A stretch of DNA of 64,000 bases, from NCBI GenBank assembly GCA_010672925.1, contig JAAHFP010000015.1, positions 1 to 64,000 of the forward strand, in the 5' to 3' direction. The notes beneath the pieces are model-generated. The model saw only the letters and a program-made list of their open reading frames with translations. It was not told where the DNA came from and did no database searches. This DNA comes from Symploca sp. SIO1C2 (GTDB taxonomy: Bacteria > Cyanobacteriota > Cyanobacteriia > Cyanobacteriales > Coleofasciculaceae). The position numbers and the translations under genes are program-made. Shown in pieces: positions 34,943-42,619 of this stretch (its first letter is position 1; each line of letters starts with the position of its first letter).

Positions 34943-36043
34943 ATGAAGATGAAGCTTCTAATACAACACAATCAGCATCGAGATGAGATTTCATGTGTCC
35001 TAGGTTACATTAACACCATCGTACCAGGACTTAAATCAAGGAAGGTTGAAGTTAAGGTACTCTCCACCAGGGAGAGTAATTTCCAAGAATGGCTAAAGTC
35101 TCTAGTTTGGTCGGATGCGGTACAAATGAACTCCAATCAACTGCTCTTTGCGCTACTAGCTAAATTTTTGGGTAAAAAAATCATTCTGAAATACCATTAT
35201 CCTATTTATGAATCAACTCATTTTGAGTATAAAAAGCTGAGTTTCCTGGAGCAGATAAGAGCAGAAATTGTTGATTCTATACCTGGAGCTAATTACCCTT
35301 TAAAATGGAAAATTTACCCGATTGTGCGGTGGTCAAGGTTGTTGAAAAGGCTTGCCACGGCTCTAGTAGCTGATTATCATACTGCCTCTAGCCAGCTGTT
35401 AAGCAAATCCTGTGTTTTGCCTTGGCCAGTGTTCACTTTATATAATCCCATAGCAATACCCAATTGTCTCAGTCCTAAACAGCTAAAGGACTTGTCCTAT
35501 CCTTATACTTTCATCTTTGCTGGTCGATTGCATTTCGATAAAGGCGTTGATCTACTAATCAAAGCTGCCAGATTGCTGTTAAATCGGCGTCAAGATTTTA
35601 GAGTCTTAGTCATTGGAGATGGTAGAGATTTTGAACGGCTAAAAACTCTCGCATCTGAGCTAGAGCTTTCGAGTCATGTCAGTTTTTCGGGAAAACTGAC
35701 TCATCCAGAAGTCTTAGCCAAAATCACAGAAGCGATCGCACTGGTCTATCCTTCTCGTTGGGAAGAACCCGTTGGTTATACCGTACTCGAAGCTGCTAAG
35801 GTGCAAACTTGCACAATTGTATCGAATAAGGGGGCTTTACCAGAAGTGGCTAGTCTCACTAGCTTCTTTTTTGAAAGTGAAGATGTAGAAGCATTGGCAA
35901 ATCATTTGAATTACTGTCTGGATCATCCTGAAGAACTACTGGCAAGAGGCAGACAAGGGAGTAAGTATGTGGCGGAAAAATTCTCTCCAGACAAGAGGGT
36001 GGATCAATTGCTCTCGATTTGTCAGCAGGCATTTATGGCTTAG
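34943..36043 (+). CDS. Glycosyltransferase family 4
   Basis: A 366-residue GT-B enzyme. Donor-domain start YTFIFAGRLHFDKGVDLLIKAA near residue 190, then VLVIGDGRDFERLKTLA, and the E-x7-E region PSRWEEPVGYTVLEAAKVQTC near 272. It likely adds a hexose from a nucleotide sugar at the cytoplasmic membrane face. It stands alone on the plus strand, divergent from the GT10 block, and is followed by a peptidoglycan-binding-domain protein. Length and motifs are normal. Confidence 0.9.
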   Translation: MKMKLLIQHNQHRDEISCVLGYINTIVPGLKSRKVEVKVLSTRESNFQEWLKSLVWSDAVQMNSNQLLFALLAKFLGKKIILKYHYPIYESTHFEYKKLSFLEQIRAEIVDSIPGANYPLKWKIYPIVRWSRLLKRLATALVADYHTASSQLLSKSCVLPWPVFTLYNPIAIPNCLSPKQLKDLSYPYTFIFAGRLHFDKGVDLLIKAARLLLNRRQDFRVLVIGDGRDFERLKTLASELELSSHVSFSGKLTHPEVLAKITEAIALVYPSRWEEPVGYTVLEAAKVQTCTIVSNKGALPEVASLTSFFFESEDVEALANHLNYCLDHPEELLARGRQGSKYVAEKFSPDKRVDQLLSICQQAFMA

Positions 36044-36200
36044 CTTGAAAATAGACCCGGGGAGACTGGGAAACGGGTCGAGATGGATTTTCATCCATGG
36101 TGGTTGAATATCGGGACTGCCTTCTGCCTCCTTTTTGTAAGCGATCGCGCAATATTATACGCTCTTTAGATTGCAGTGATAGGCTAGAGGTAACAATTAC

Positions 36201-36207
36201 AGGAAGG
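36201..36207 (+). promoter_or_regulatory. Ribosome binding site deciding the start at 36211
   Basis: AGGAAGG lies 3-4 nt before the ATG at 36211, whereas the longer frame's start at 36097 has no such site and would add a basic, unconserved-looking 38-residue tail. Confidence 0.6.
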
Positions 36208-36210
36208 ATC

Positions 36211-37044
36211 ATGGAAACCCTCGCTTACTTTTATCTAACTGCAACTGAACAAGGCTCTGAAAACGGAGAGTCAGTAACCAGCGGCGACTACAGCTTAAGC
36301 ATACTCCAGGAATTGAAGCAGCCCAAGCTTCTCAATTGGGTCTTGATGTCACTCTCCTGCCTGACTGTCATGACTGTTTTGAATACAGCTAACCCAGTTT
36401 TAGCCATGAGCAGAGGAGACAGTGGTATAGATGTAACCTCTCTCCAGGAAGACCTCAAAGCCAGCGGTTACTACGAAGGGCCAGTCACAGGATTTTATGG
36501 TTCTTTGACGGAAGAAGCAGTAATTAAATTCCAGAATGCTAAAGGATTGGTTCCTGATGGGATTGTTGGTTCAATGACCCAATCAGCACTAGTCTACGTC
36601 AAAGAGGAGAAACTACCCCAGGAGTTTCCCAATGAGGTTAACTTTAATGAAGACAGCCGGGGTGCAGATAGCTCCGTTTTGCTCCTCAAGAGAGGAAACA
36701 AAAATGCCATAGTTGCTTCTCTCCAAAGAAATATGCAGACAAATGGTTACTACAATGGTCCAATTACTGGATACTATGGCTCTTTTACTGAAGCCGCTGT
36801 CAAGGAATTCCAGAGAGCCAAGGGACTACAAGTTGATGGCGTTGCCGGTCCTGTAACCAGAGCAGCATTAGAATCAAGTTCAGGAGAAGGGATACCGCCG
36901 CAAACAGTGGAAAACTCTCCTTATTTTTTCAATGAAGACCCTTTCTTACAGGAAAATGAACCCTTCTTACAGGAAAATGAAACTTTCTCACAGCCAAATG
37001 AGTTTCAGGGAGTCCAGCAAGAGTATACTGGTGTGCAAAACTAG
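36211..37044 (+). CDS. Protein with two peptidoglycan-binding (PG_binding_1) domains
   Basis: A 277-residue protein taken from the ATG at 36211. A hydrophobic stretch at about residues 43-67 (LLNWVLMSLSCLTVMTVLNTANPVLA) with AxA at its end looks like a signal or membrane anchor. Two PG_binding_1 domains follow: SGIDVTSLQEDLKASGYY / TEEAVIKFQNAKGLVPDGIVG near 73-120 and AIVASLQRNMQTNGYY / TEAAVKEFQRAKGLQVDGVAG near 165-215. The tail is acidic with three near-repeats of FLQENE. It probably binds peptidoglycan and holds something at the cell wall. No catalytic domain is present. Confidence 0.85.
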   Translation: METLAYFYLTATEQGSENGESVTSGDYSLSILQELKQPKLLNWVLMSLSCLTVMTVLNTANPVLAMSRGDSGIDVTSLQEDLKASGYYEGPVTGFYGSLTEEAVIKFQNAKGLVPDGIVGSMTQSALVYVKEEKLPQEFPNEVNFNEDSRGADSSVLLLKRGNKNAIVASLQRNMQTNGYYNGPITGYYGSFTEAAVKEFQRAKGLQVDGVAGPVTRAALESSSGEGIPPQTVENSPYFFNEDPFLQENEPFLQENETFSQPNEFQGVQQEYTGVQN

Positions 37045-37170
37045 TAGGCAAACTCTTACTAGACAAAATCTGGGTTAGATACTCGGTGTTTTGCAAAAGC
37101 TGGGGAGCCTGGGGGAGCAGGGGGAGAAAAACCTGAGCCAGGATAACGAAATGAGCTGAGCAATCGCGCT

Positions 37171-37572
37171 ATGACAATATTTGGTTTTTTGGGTGGAACG
37201 ATTACGGCTGTTGAGACTGGATATAAGGTTTTTCCTTATCCAAAGCCAGATAAAATTTTTAATAGGCTAAGTGATGCTAAATGGTTTTTGGCAGTAAGAT
37301 GGTGCGATGAACTCTCTGCTCCCGCAGGTATTATTAACAATGTGGGAGAACTAGCTTTTTTCAATGAGATAGTTTTGCATATGGGGGAAGAAAAGTTTAT
37401 CCCTCAGCAATATCGACTCGATATCTTTGCTCAATGCTTACCTCTGCAACCAAACGAAACCGCTATTTATCAATTTCCAGTTAGCGATCGCACTTTGGAA
37501 ATACGAGCTTTAGAGATAGATTCTCGCTATGGAAAAGTGGCTTTAGTCCGAGAGTTATATCAAGTTCGGTAA
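37171..37572 (+). CDS. Hypothetical protein, 133 residues
   Basis: I do not recognise a family. The protein is compact, starts MTIFGFLGGTITAVETGYKVFP, holds aromatic motifs (AKWFLAVRWCDEL near residue 36) and has no signal peptide, membrane helix or repeat. Codon use and a HIP1 site at about 37483 look native, so it is probably a real gene. It lies 126 bp after the peptidoglycan-binding protein on the same strand, with no shared-operon evidence. Confidence 0.6.
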   Translation: MTIFGFLGGTITAVETGYKVFPYPKPDKIFNRLSDAKWFLAVRWCDELSAPAGIINNVGELAFFNEIVLHMGEEKFIPQQYRLDIFAQCLPLQPNETAIYQFPVSDRTLEIRALEIDSRYGKVALVRELYQVR

Positions 37573-37596
37573 AATACTTACACTTTGGTGGAAATA

Positions 37597-37634
37597 AGGC
37601 AGAGGGCAGAGGGCAGAGGGCAGAAGGTAAGGAA
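37597..37634. repeat. GCAGAGG heptamer repeats
   Basis: Five to six AGAGGGC/AGAAGGT units in the convergent gap between the hypothetical gene and the TPR-GT61 gene; reverse strand version of the CTTCTGC family. Confidence 0.85.
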
Positions 37635-37697
37635 GAAAGTTTGCACGGTAGGTTTGCATGGTAGAAAGGAATTATAACTGTTTATCCGCACTTTATA

Positions 37698-40178
37698 TTA
37701 TATGTTAGCAAATGTCATAATCTTGAACAACTCATCGAGATTGACGAAAATATCTTCAATGCGAGAGTTGGGATAGATGAGTTGGTGTAGAGCACAACCA
37801 GGTAGGGTTTCTCCTAGTAAATAGTAATATTCAACACCAACTAGATTGCTCAGGAGCCAGTAGCAATGATATACATAGTTGGGGGAGAAAATTTCGATAA
37901 CTTTAGTACCTGGACTACAGAATACTATATTCGTCAAACCACTGCCGTGGGGAGAGATAACAACTTTAGCCTGAGCCAGTAATGCTGCCTGTTGGCGAAC
38001 AGTCATTACTTCTAAAGAGACGCTGGTAAAACCAAATTGATTTAAGAAGCTGATAACTTCCTGTTCGTTGATAACTAGGCGGTTGTTTGCAGATTGACGA
38101 CTGATGTAAAGACGTTCTATTTTTTCTAAGGCAGTGCCGATAAAAAAGTTTTTTTCCTTTAATCTCGACCCGTCCCCCTGTCTCCCCGTCTCCCTGTCTA
38201 TTTTCCTGTCAACAAATGTATTTTTCAAAAAATTGATAGCCCACTGCGGCATCCAGGCTACAGTACCAGGAAAAGAGGGAACAATTAATTTTTTAGCTTG
38301 CAAATGAGGATAGTCAGCGGTTTCGAGTATTTTTGTTGGTGGAATACCCAAAGCCTTCAATGTCTCTTTCTGGAAGGGGAGATGACTGCTAACTAAAAAA
38401 TAGTCAATCTCCGCCAACTTTATGCCACTTTGACGCAATAATTCTATGCGAGGCAAGATATCCAACATCCAATGAAAGTATAAATCATTGAGGAGACCGG
38501 CTAAAATAGCTACTGTTCCTTCTATTCTCTGAATTGGTGGTAATTTCCCCAATGAAAAAATAGAATGTTTACTCGGATGTTGCTCTGGATGTCCTGGACT
38601 TAAAATGGGAAATTCTGGAGAAAGGTCTCCTAGGAGTTGATTATCGGCGGTAATTACCGCACTTGTAGACTGATCTTGATGCAACCAGAAATGCCCTTCT
38701 GGAATTACTGCTACAAAAGGGGCTGGTAACTCAATCTGACTGCCAAAGCGAAAGCTAAAATGTATAGTATCCTCTGGTGTCTTCGGTGGAATTAAAGGAA
38801 TAATACTCTGGGGATAAATAGGAAAATAATTACTATCGACCAAGCCTTGGTGAGATACCCAATCCTGGGTTCGTTCATAAAAACTCTGGGGAGTATCAAT
38901 AGATAATTCTAAAGTTTCTTGACTTATATCAACTGCTGCTTCTATGTTTCCTTGGTTTGCTAGTAATTTCCTTAACTCCACCAGGCTTTCGCTTTGTAAG
39001 GCTTCAGGGTAGGAGATAGCTTGTTGATAAACAGCAATGGCTCCCTCAATATCTCCTGTTTGTACCAGAACTTTGCCCAACTCCAAATAAACTAAAGGTG
39101 ATTCTGGTTGCAACTGTATCGCTTGTTGATAAGCCGCGATCGCTCCTTGCCCCTGTGCTACCTTTAAATTACGTGGTTTAGCTAAAACTTGACCCAAATA
39201 AAAGAAAGTTTCCCAGGAGACTGATGAGCTTTGGAGAGATTTCAATAGGCTGGCATTAGCCTTTCTTTCTGAAGAGCAACCCCACTGGCGGCGATGGCCA
39301 TCCGCGACGAAGGTAAGAAACAAGTCAAATCTTCTTCCCTTCTGCCCTCTGCCCTCTGCCTTCTGCCTTGTTTCTTGAAAGACTACTTGATTATCTACCA
39401 GATCACAGTAAGCTTGGGCAAAACTGGGTTGCAGCTGAATTGCTTGTTGCCAAAGGACAATAGCTTCATCCAGCTTGCCTTGTTGTCGGAGAATGTCTCC
39501 CCAATCACTGTAAGCTGCTGCAAAGTCTGGTTGAATTTGGATCCCTCGCTGAAAACAAGTAATCGCTTTATCCCAACTGCCTTGTTGCTTAAAACACAAT
39601 CCCAAATTGTAGTAAGTTTCCACCAGATCCGGTTGAATCTCTAAAGCTTGGGCATAGCAGGTGATAGCTGCTGGGAAATTGGCTAATTTCTGATGTACTT
39701 GTCCCTGATGTTGGTATGCTTGCCAAAAATCTGGCTTAAGTTCAATGGCCCTCTGCCAACAGGTAATTGCTTCATCAAAGTTTCCCTGTTGTGCGATCGC
39801 TTGTCCTAAATTATAGTGAGCTTTGTACTGACTTGCATCTAATTCCAGAATTTGCCAGTAAACCTCTGTAGCTACTGGCAGGTTGCGCTTCTGGAGAAGT
39901 CTGATTGCCGTGGTAGTCAATACTGTAATTAATTCCTCCAGCCACTGCTCAATTTCCTCCGGAGTTCCCTGAGTAATGGCACATAACCAAACAGCTTGTG
40001 CTTCTGAAGCTTCTCCTGCTAGTAACTGGGCTAATCCCAGATACCAATAATTAGACATCAAAGTAGGATTAGCCTCAATACTCTGTTCATAGAGACTGAT
40101 AGCTTTACTATATTGCCCTTGTACCAGGTATTCAGCCGCTTGTTCTTGCATTCTTGATTCGATAGCCAGCTTGCTCAA
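37698..40178 (-). CDS. TPR-GT61 glycosyltransferase fusion
   Basis: An 826-residue protein. Residues about 10-430 are TPR repeats (AYYNLG/AITCYQQAIELQP-type, at least seven). Residues about 490-810 are a GT61/DUF563-type transferase: LNDLYFHWMLDILPRIELL near 576, YISRQSANNR near 697 and VVISPHGSGLTNIVFCSPGTKVIEIF near 745. GT61 includes bacterial capsule transferases and plant xylosyltransferases. Two stretches break the pattern without breaking the frame: residues about 262-315 encode a CTTCTGC repeat (QKAEGRGQKGRR) and residues about 656-680 encode a CTGTCTCCC repeat (DRETGRQGDGSR). Both look like intergenic repeats that entered the gene. The protein may still fold if they loop out. Confidence 0.82.
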   Translation of the reverse strand: MSKLAIESRMQEQAAEYLVQGQYSKAISLYEQSIEANPTLMSNYWYLGLAQLLAGEASEAQAVWLCAITQGTPEEIEQWLEELITVLTTTAIRLLQKRNLPVATEVYWQILELDASQYKAHYNLGQAIAQQGNFDEAITCWQRAIELKPDFWQAYQHQGQVHQKLANFPAAITCYAQALEIQPDLVETYYNLGLCFKQQGSWDKAITCFQRGIQIQPDFAAAYSDWGDILRQQGKLDEAIVLWQQAIQLQPSFAQAYCDLVDNQVVFQETRQKAEGRGQKGRRFDLFLTFVADGHRRQWGCSSERKANASLLKSLQSSSVSWETFFYLGQVLAKPRNLKVAQGQGAIAAYQQAIQLQPESPLVYLELGKVLVQTGDIEGAIAVYQQAISYPEALQSESLVELRKLLANQGNIEAAVDISQETLELSIDTPQSFYERTQDWVSHQGLVDSNYFPIYPQSIIPLIPPKTPEDTIHFSFRFGSQIELPAPFVAVIPEGHFWLHQDQSTSAVITADNQLLGDLSPEFPILSPGHPEQHPSKHSIFSLGKLPPIQRIEGTVAILAGLLNDLYFHWMLDILPRIELLRQSGIKLAEIDYFLVSSHLPFQKETLKALGIPPTKILETADYPHLQAKKLIVPSFPGTVAWMPQWAINFLKNTFVDRKIDRETGRQGDGSRLKEKNFFIGTALEKIERLYISRQSANNRLVINEQEVISFLNQFGFTSVSLEVMTVRQQAALLAQAKVVISPHGSGLTNIVFCSPGTKVIEIFSPNYVYHCYWLLSNLVGVEYYYLLGETLPGCALHQLIYPNSRIEDIFVNLDELFKIMTFANI
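38166..38210. repeat. CCCTGTCTC tandem repeat inside the GT61 coding sequence
   Basis: CCCGTCCCCCTGTCTCCC / CGTCTCCCTGTC, a degenerate 8-9-bp repeat of a kind otherwise found between cyanobacterial genes, lies in the GT61 domain at about residues 656-672 with the frame preserved. Confidence 0.7.
39335..39370. repeat. CTTCTGC heptamer repeats inside the TPR coding sequence
   Basis: Five CCCTCTG/CTTCTGC units identical in type to the intergenic blocks at 22285, 44572 and 56312. They encode the basic linker QKAEGRGQKGRR on the minus strand and sit in a roughly 150-bp segment that lacks the TPR pattern. Confidence 0.8.
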
Positions 40179-40222
40179 TTCTTTGTGAACTTTGTGTCTT
40201 TGTTGTCAAAATCACTTCTTGC

Positions 40223-40582
40223 CTAATTTTTAATCCATGCCATCGCCTGCTCTTGCTCAGACCAAGAAAAGCATTTCACTTCGATACTGGGAAAAAGTTT
40301 GCTGCTGACAGTAGCTATCTTAGTCAACCAACTTAGTTCGCAAACTACGGCTTTTTTCTCAAAATCATTCAGATGCCGCAACGCAAACTTCAAATCTTCC
40401 AACAATCCCTCTAAGGAAACTCCACCCAAGCTTTTGACTTGAACATAAGCACGAAGCGGCTTATGGGATTTTAACTTCTCTTCAACGACAGCAATCATTT
40501 GCTCAATATCACTAGTCTCAATCTTGCCGTCTATTTCTATGCCAATAATATTACCCTGCTCTATGGGAATAAACGAAATCAT
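40223..40582 (-). CDS. SpoIIAA-like STAS protein (DUF3478 type)
   Basis: A 119-residue protein of the small STAS/SpoIIAA-like group. It starts ISFIPIEQGNIIGIEIDGKIETSDIEQM, with a middle RAYVQVKSLGGVSLEGLLEDL near residue 45 and ends with a SEQEQAMAWI helix. STAS-like folds act in signalling or lipid binding; no kinase or partner is adjacent. The usual phosphorylatable serine of anti-sigma antagonists cannot be assigned. It lies 44 bp upstream of the TPR-GT61 gene on the same strand and could be its operon leader gene. Confidence 0.75.
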   Translation of the reverse strand: MISFIPIEQGNIIGIEIDGKIETSDIEQMIAVVEEKLKSHKPLRAYVQVKSLGGVSLEGLLEDLKFALRHLNDFEKKAVVCELSWLTKIATVSSKLFPSIEVKCFSWSEQEQAMAWIKN

Positions 40583-40919
40583 TATATTACCTCGTTTGTT
40601 GTTTGTTATTTGTATTAAAGAAATAAGCTAAGAAGCATTTAAATTGAGTTGTCCTAATATCCGCGTCTCCGGGAACACATATCCTCACGTCAATACCAAT
40701 TAACAATTTAAATGCGTAACAGCTTAGCTCCTACTTTCATGACCTGGTGGTAAAAAAAATTTCATCAGGACTGCCTTCGGAGCAATAGTGAGCAAGATGC
40801 TCACACTACCTCGACAACATCGGGTTACTTCCCTTTTAACGCAACCATATTTCTACCATTATAACGTTGATCACGGCATAATTGAGGCAGCTCTTTAACT
40901 CAATCTTTACAAATCTTCC
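40583..40919. other. 337-bp divergent spacer with a palindromic element
   Basis: No gene. It holds the MITE-like element at 40626-40729 and the promoters of the STAS-like and NUDIX genes. A GAGCAATAGTGAGCAAGATGCTCAC inverted stretch lies near 40780-40803. No clear promoter boxes were found. Confidence 0.6.
40626..40729. mobile_element. MITE-like element with imperfect terminal inverted repeats
   Basis: AGCTAAGAAGCATTTAAATTG (40626-40646) returns as CAATTTAAATGCGTAACAGCTTAGCT (40704-40729): the arms AGCTAAG and GCATTTAAATTG are perfect, separated by a 4-9 nt difference. The 104-bp element has no gene and could form a long cruciform. No clear target duplication was seen, so mobility is inferred. 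Confidence 0.6.
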
Positions 40920-41333
40920 ATGAGTCACAAACCAACTTTGTATATTGAACAATCTGGGGTGATTCCCTATCGCCTCAAAGATGGTAACATCGAAGTCTTG
41001 CTAATTACTTCCATGAGTAGCAAACGCTGGATTATTCCCAAAGGATTGGTTGAGCCAGGAATGACTCCTCAAGACTCAGCAGCAAAGGAAGCTGGGGAAG
41101 AAGCAGGAGTGATTGGTGAAGTGTTGCCAACTTTGATGGGTACTTACGACTATCGCAAATGGGGAGGTATCTGCCGAGTTGAGGTATTTTTAATGCGAGT
41201 GGAAATGGTGTTAGAAGATTGGCTAGAAGCTCAATACAGAAAGCGCAGATGGTGTACTGTTGAAGAAGCCGTTGACTCTGTGCGAGAAATGGAACTCAAA
41301 GATATCTTCACTACTTTATCCAGTATAGTTTAA
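40920..41333 (+). CDS. NUDIX hydrolase
   Basis: A 137-residue NUDIX protein. The box reads GLVEPGMTPQDSAAKEAGEEAGV near residues 42-64: the catalytic EAGEEAG is intact, the usual Arg before it is Lys, and the first Glu of the G-x5-E part is Met. It starts SGVIPYRLKDGNIEVLLITS and has KRWIIPKG before the box, as in diphosphoinositol-polyphosphate/Ap4A-type members. It hydrolyses a nucleoside-diphosphate-linked compound, substrate unknown. The next gene follows 35 bp later on the same strand. Confidence 0.87.
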   Translation: MSHKPTLYIEQSGVIPYRLKDGNIEVLLITSMSSKRWIIPKGLVEPGMTPQDSAAKEAGEEAGVIGEVLPTLMGTYDYRKWGGICRVEVFLMRVEMVLEDWLEAQYRKRRWCTVEEAVDSVREMELKDIFTTLSSIV

Positions 41334-41368
41334 CTCATCCCCATCCCTCTTAGGGATTAGTAAGATTG

Positions 41369-42520
41369 ATGAAAATTAGAGCCATTACTACTGGTTTATT
41401 ACTCCAATCAGCAAACCAGCCACAAAAACTTCAACAAGTAGCGGCTTTTAACCAGCAAGCCAAGGATTTTTTTGTCCAGCAAGGCTACGAAGTGCAAACA
41501 ACCCGCATTGCTACTAACTCTTGGGGAGAATATTTAGTTGGCTTAACTGCTAAGGAAATTGTTAAACAAGTTCAGAATCTAGAACAATTTTGCCATAACT
41601 TACAGATTCAATTTTGCAGTATCGGTCATGTCAACACCCCTGAGTACATTGCTCTGATTCCGGAAATTAACCAAAATACCTCAATCATCTACTGCTCTAG
41701 TAAAATAGGTGATACTGCAAATGGCATCAATTTTGAGAATATCCGAGCCTCTGCCCAAGTAATTAAGGGGATTTCTAAACTAACAGCCAATGGTTATGGC
41801 AACTTTCGCTTTTGTGCTTGGGCAAACTGTCCTCCTGGAATTCCCTTTTTCCCTACCTCCTACCATCAAGGTAATACCTCTTTTGCCCTGGCCTTAGAGT
41901 TTCCTGACTTAGTAATGCAAGCCTTTGCCAACTCGGACAATCTCAAAACAGCCGAAAAGAATCTCAGATTCTTATTGGAAACCGAGTTAACTAAAATCGA
42001 AACTTTAGCAGAACAGATTTCCCAACTATTCCAGATTGAATATCGGGGAATTGACTCTTCCCTCGCTCCTACCCTAGAGAGAGATGCTAGTATTGCCTTT
42101 GCCTATGAAAACCTGGGATTGAATAAATTTGGGCATCAAGGCACTTTGGCCATCTCTGCTGTAATTACTCGGGTTTTGAAAAGTTTGTCCGTAAAACTAT
42201 GTGGTTACTCTGGTTTAATGCTACCAGTTTGTGAAGACTTAGGACTAGCTCAAAGAGCCAACGAGCAAACCTACAATCTTACCAATCTACTGTTATATTC
42301 AGCAGTTTGTGGTTGTGGACTGGATACAGTTCCCCTTCCAGGAGATATAACTATTGAGCAGCTAGAAGCCATCCTGATGGATTTAGCAGCTTTGGCAATT
42401 AAACTCAATAAACCCCTCTCTGCCAGATTATTCCCTATACCTGGGAAAAAAGTTGGGGAGATGACCGCCTTCAATTCCCCCTATTTGGTAGATTGTAGGA
42501 TATTTGGAGTTGAAGATTGA
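41369..42520 (+). CDS. DUF711 family protein (UPF0210-like)
   Basis: A 383-residue protein. The ATG at 41369 is preferred over an in-frame TTG three bases upstream. Conserved pieces include GYGNFRFCAWANCPPGIPFFPTSYH near residue 150 and IDSSLAPTLE near 228, then a Cys-rich VCGCGLDTVPLPGD near 310. DUF711 is related to radical-type glycyl folds of unknown function; no reaction is established. It follows the NUDIX gene by about 35 bp, so the two may be co-transcribed. Confidence 0.82.
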   Translation: MKIRAITTGLLLQSANQPQKLQQVAAFNQQAKDFFVQQGYEVQTTRIATNSWGEYLVGLTAKEIVKQVQNLEQFCHNLQIQFCSIGHVNTPEYIALIPEINQNTSIIYCSSKIGDTANGINFENIRASAQVIKGISKLTANGYGNFRFCAWANCPPGIPFFPTSYHQGNTSFALALEFPDLVMQAFANSDNLKTAEKNLRFLLETELTKIETLAEQISQLFQIEYRGIDSSLAPTLERDASIAFAYENLGLNKFGHQGTLAISAVITRVLKSLSVKLCGYSGLMLPVCEDLGLAQRANEQTYNLTNLLLYSAVCGCGLDTVPLPGDITIEQLEAILMDLAALAIKLNKPLSARLFPIPGKKVGEMTAFNSPYLVDCRIFGVED

Positions 42521-42612
42521 AGATTTTAGATTTATTCCCTAAATAAATTTAGGTGCTTGTGACCGTTTGGATTCTTCAATCTAAAATCTAAAATCTAAAA
42601 TCTAAAATCTAC
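42511..42612. repeat. TTTTAGA/TCTAAAA heptamer repeats, inverted blocks
   Basis: TTGAAGA/TTTTAGA units begin at about 42511, overlap the DUF711 stop, and are mirrored by five TCTAAAA units at 42578-42611. The inverted arrangement could form a hairpin between the convergent DUF711 and flavodiiron genes and act as a bidirectional terminator. Confidence 0.75.
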
Positions 42613-42619
42613 CTAACAC

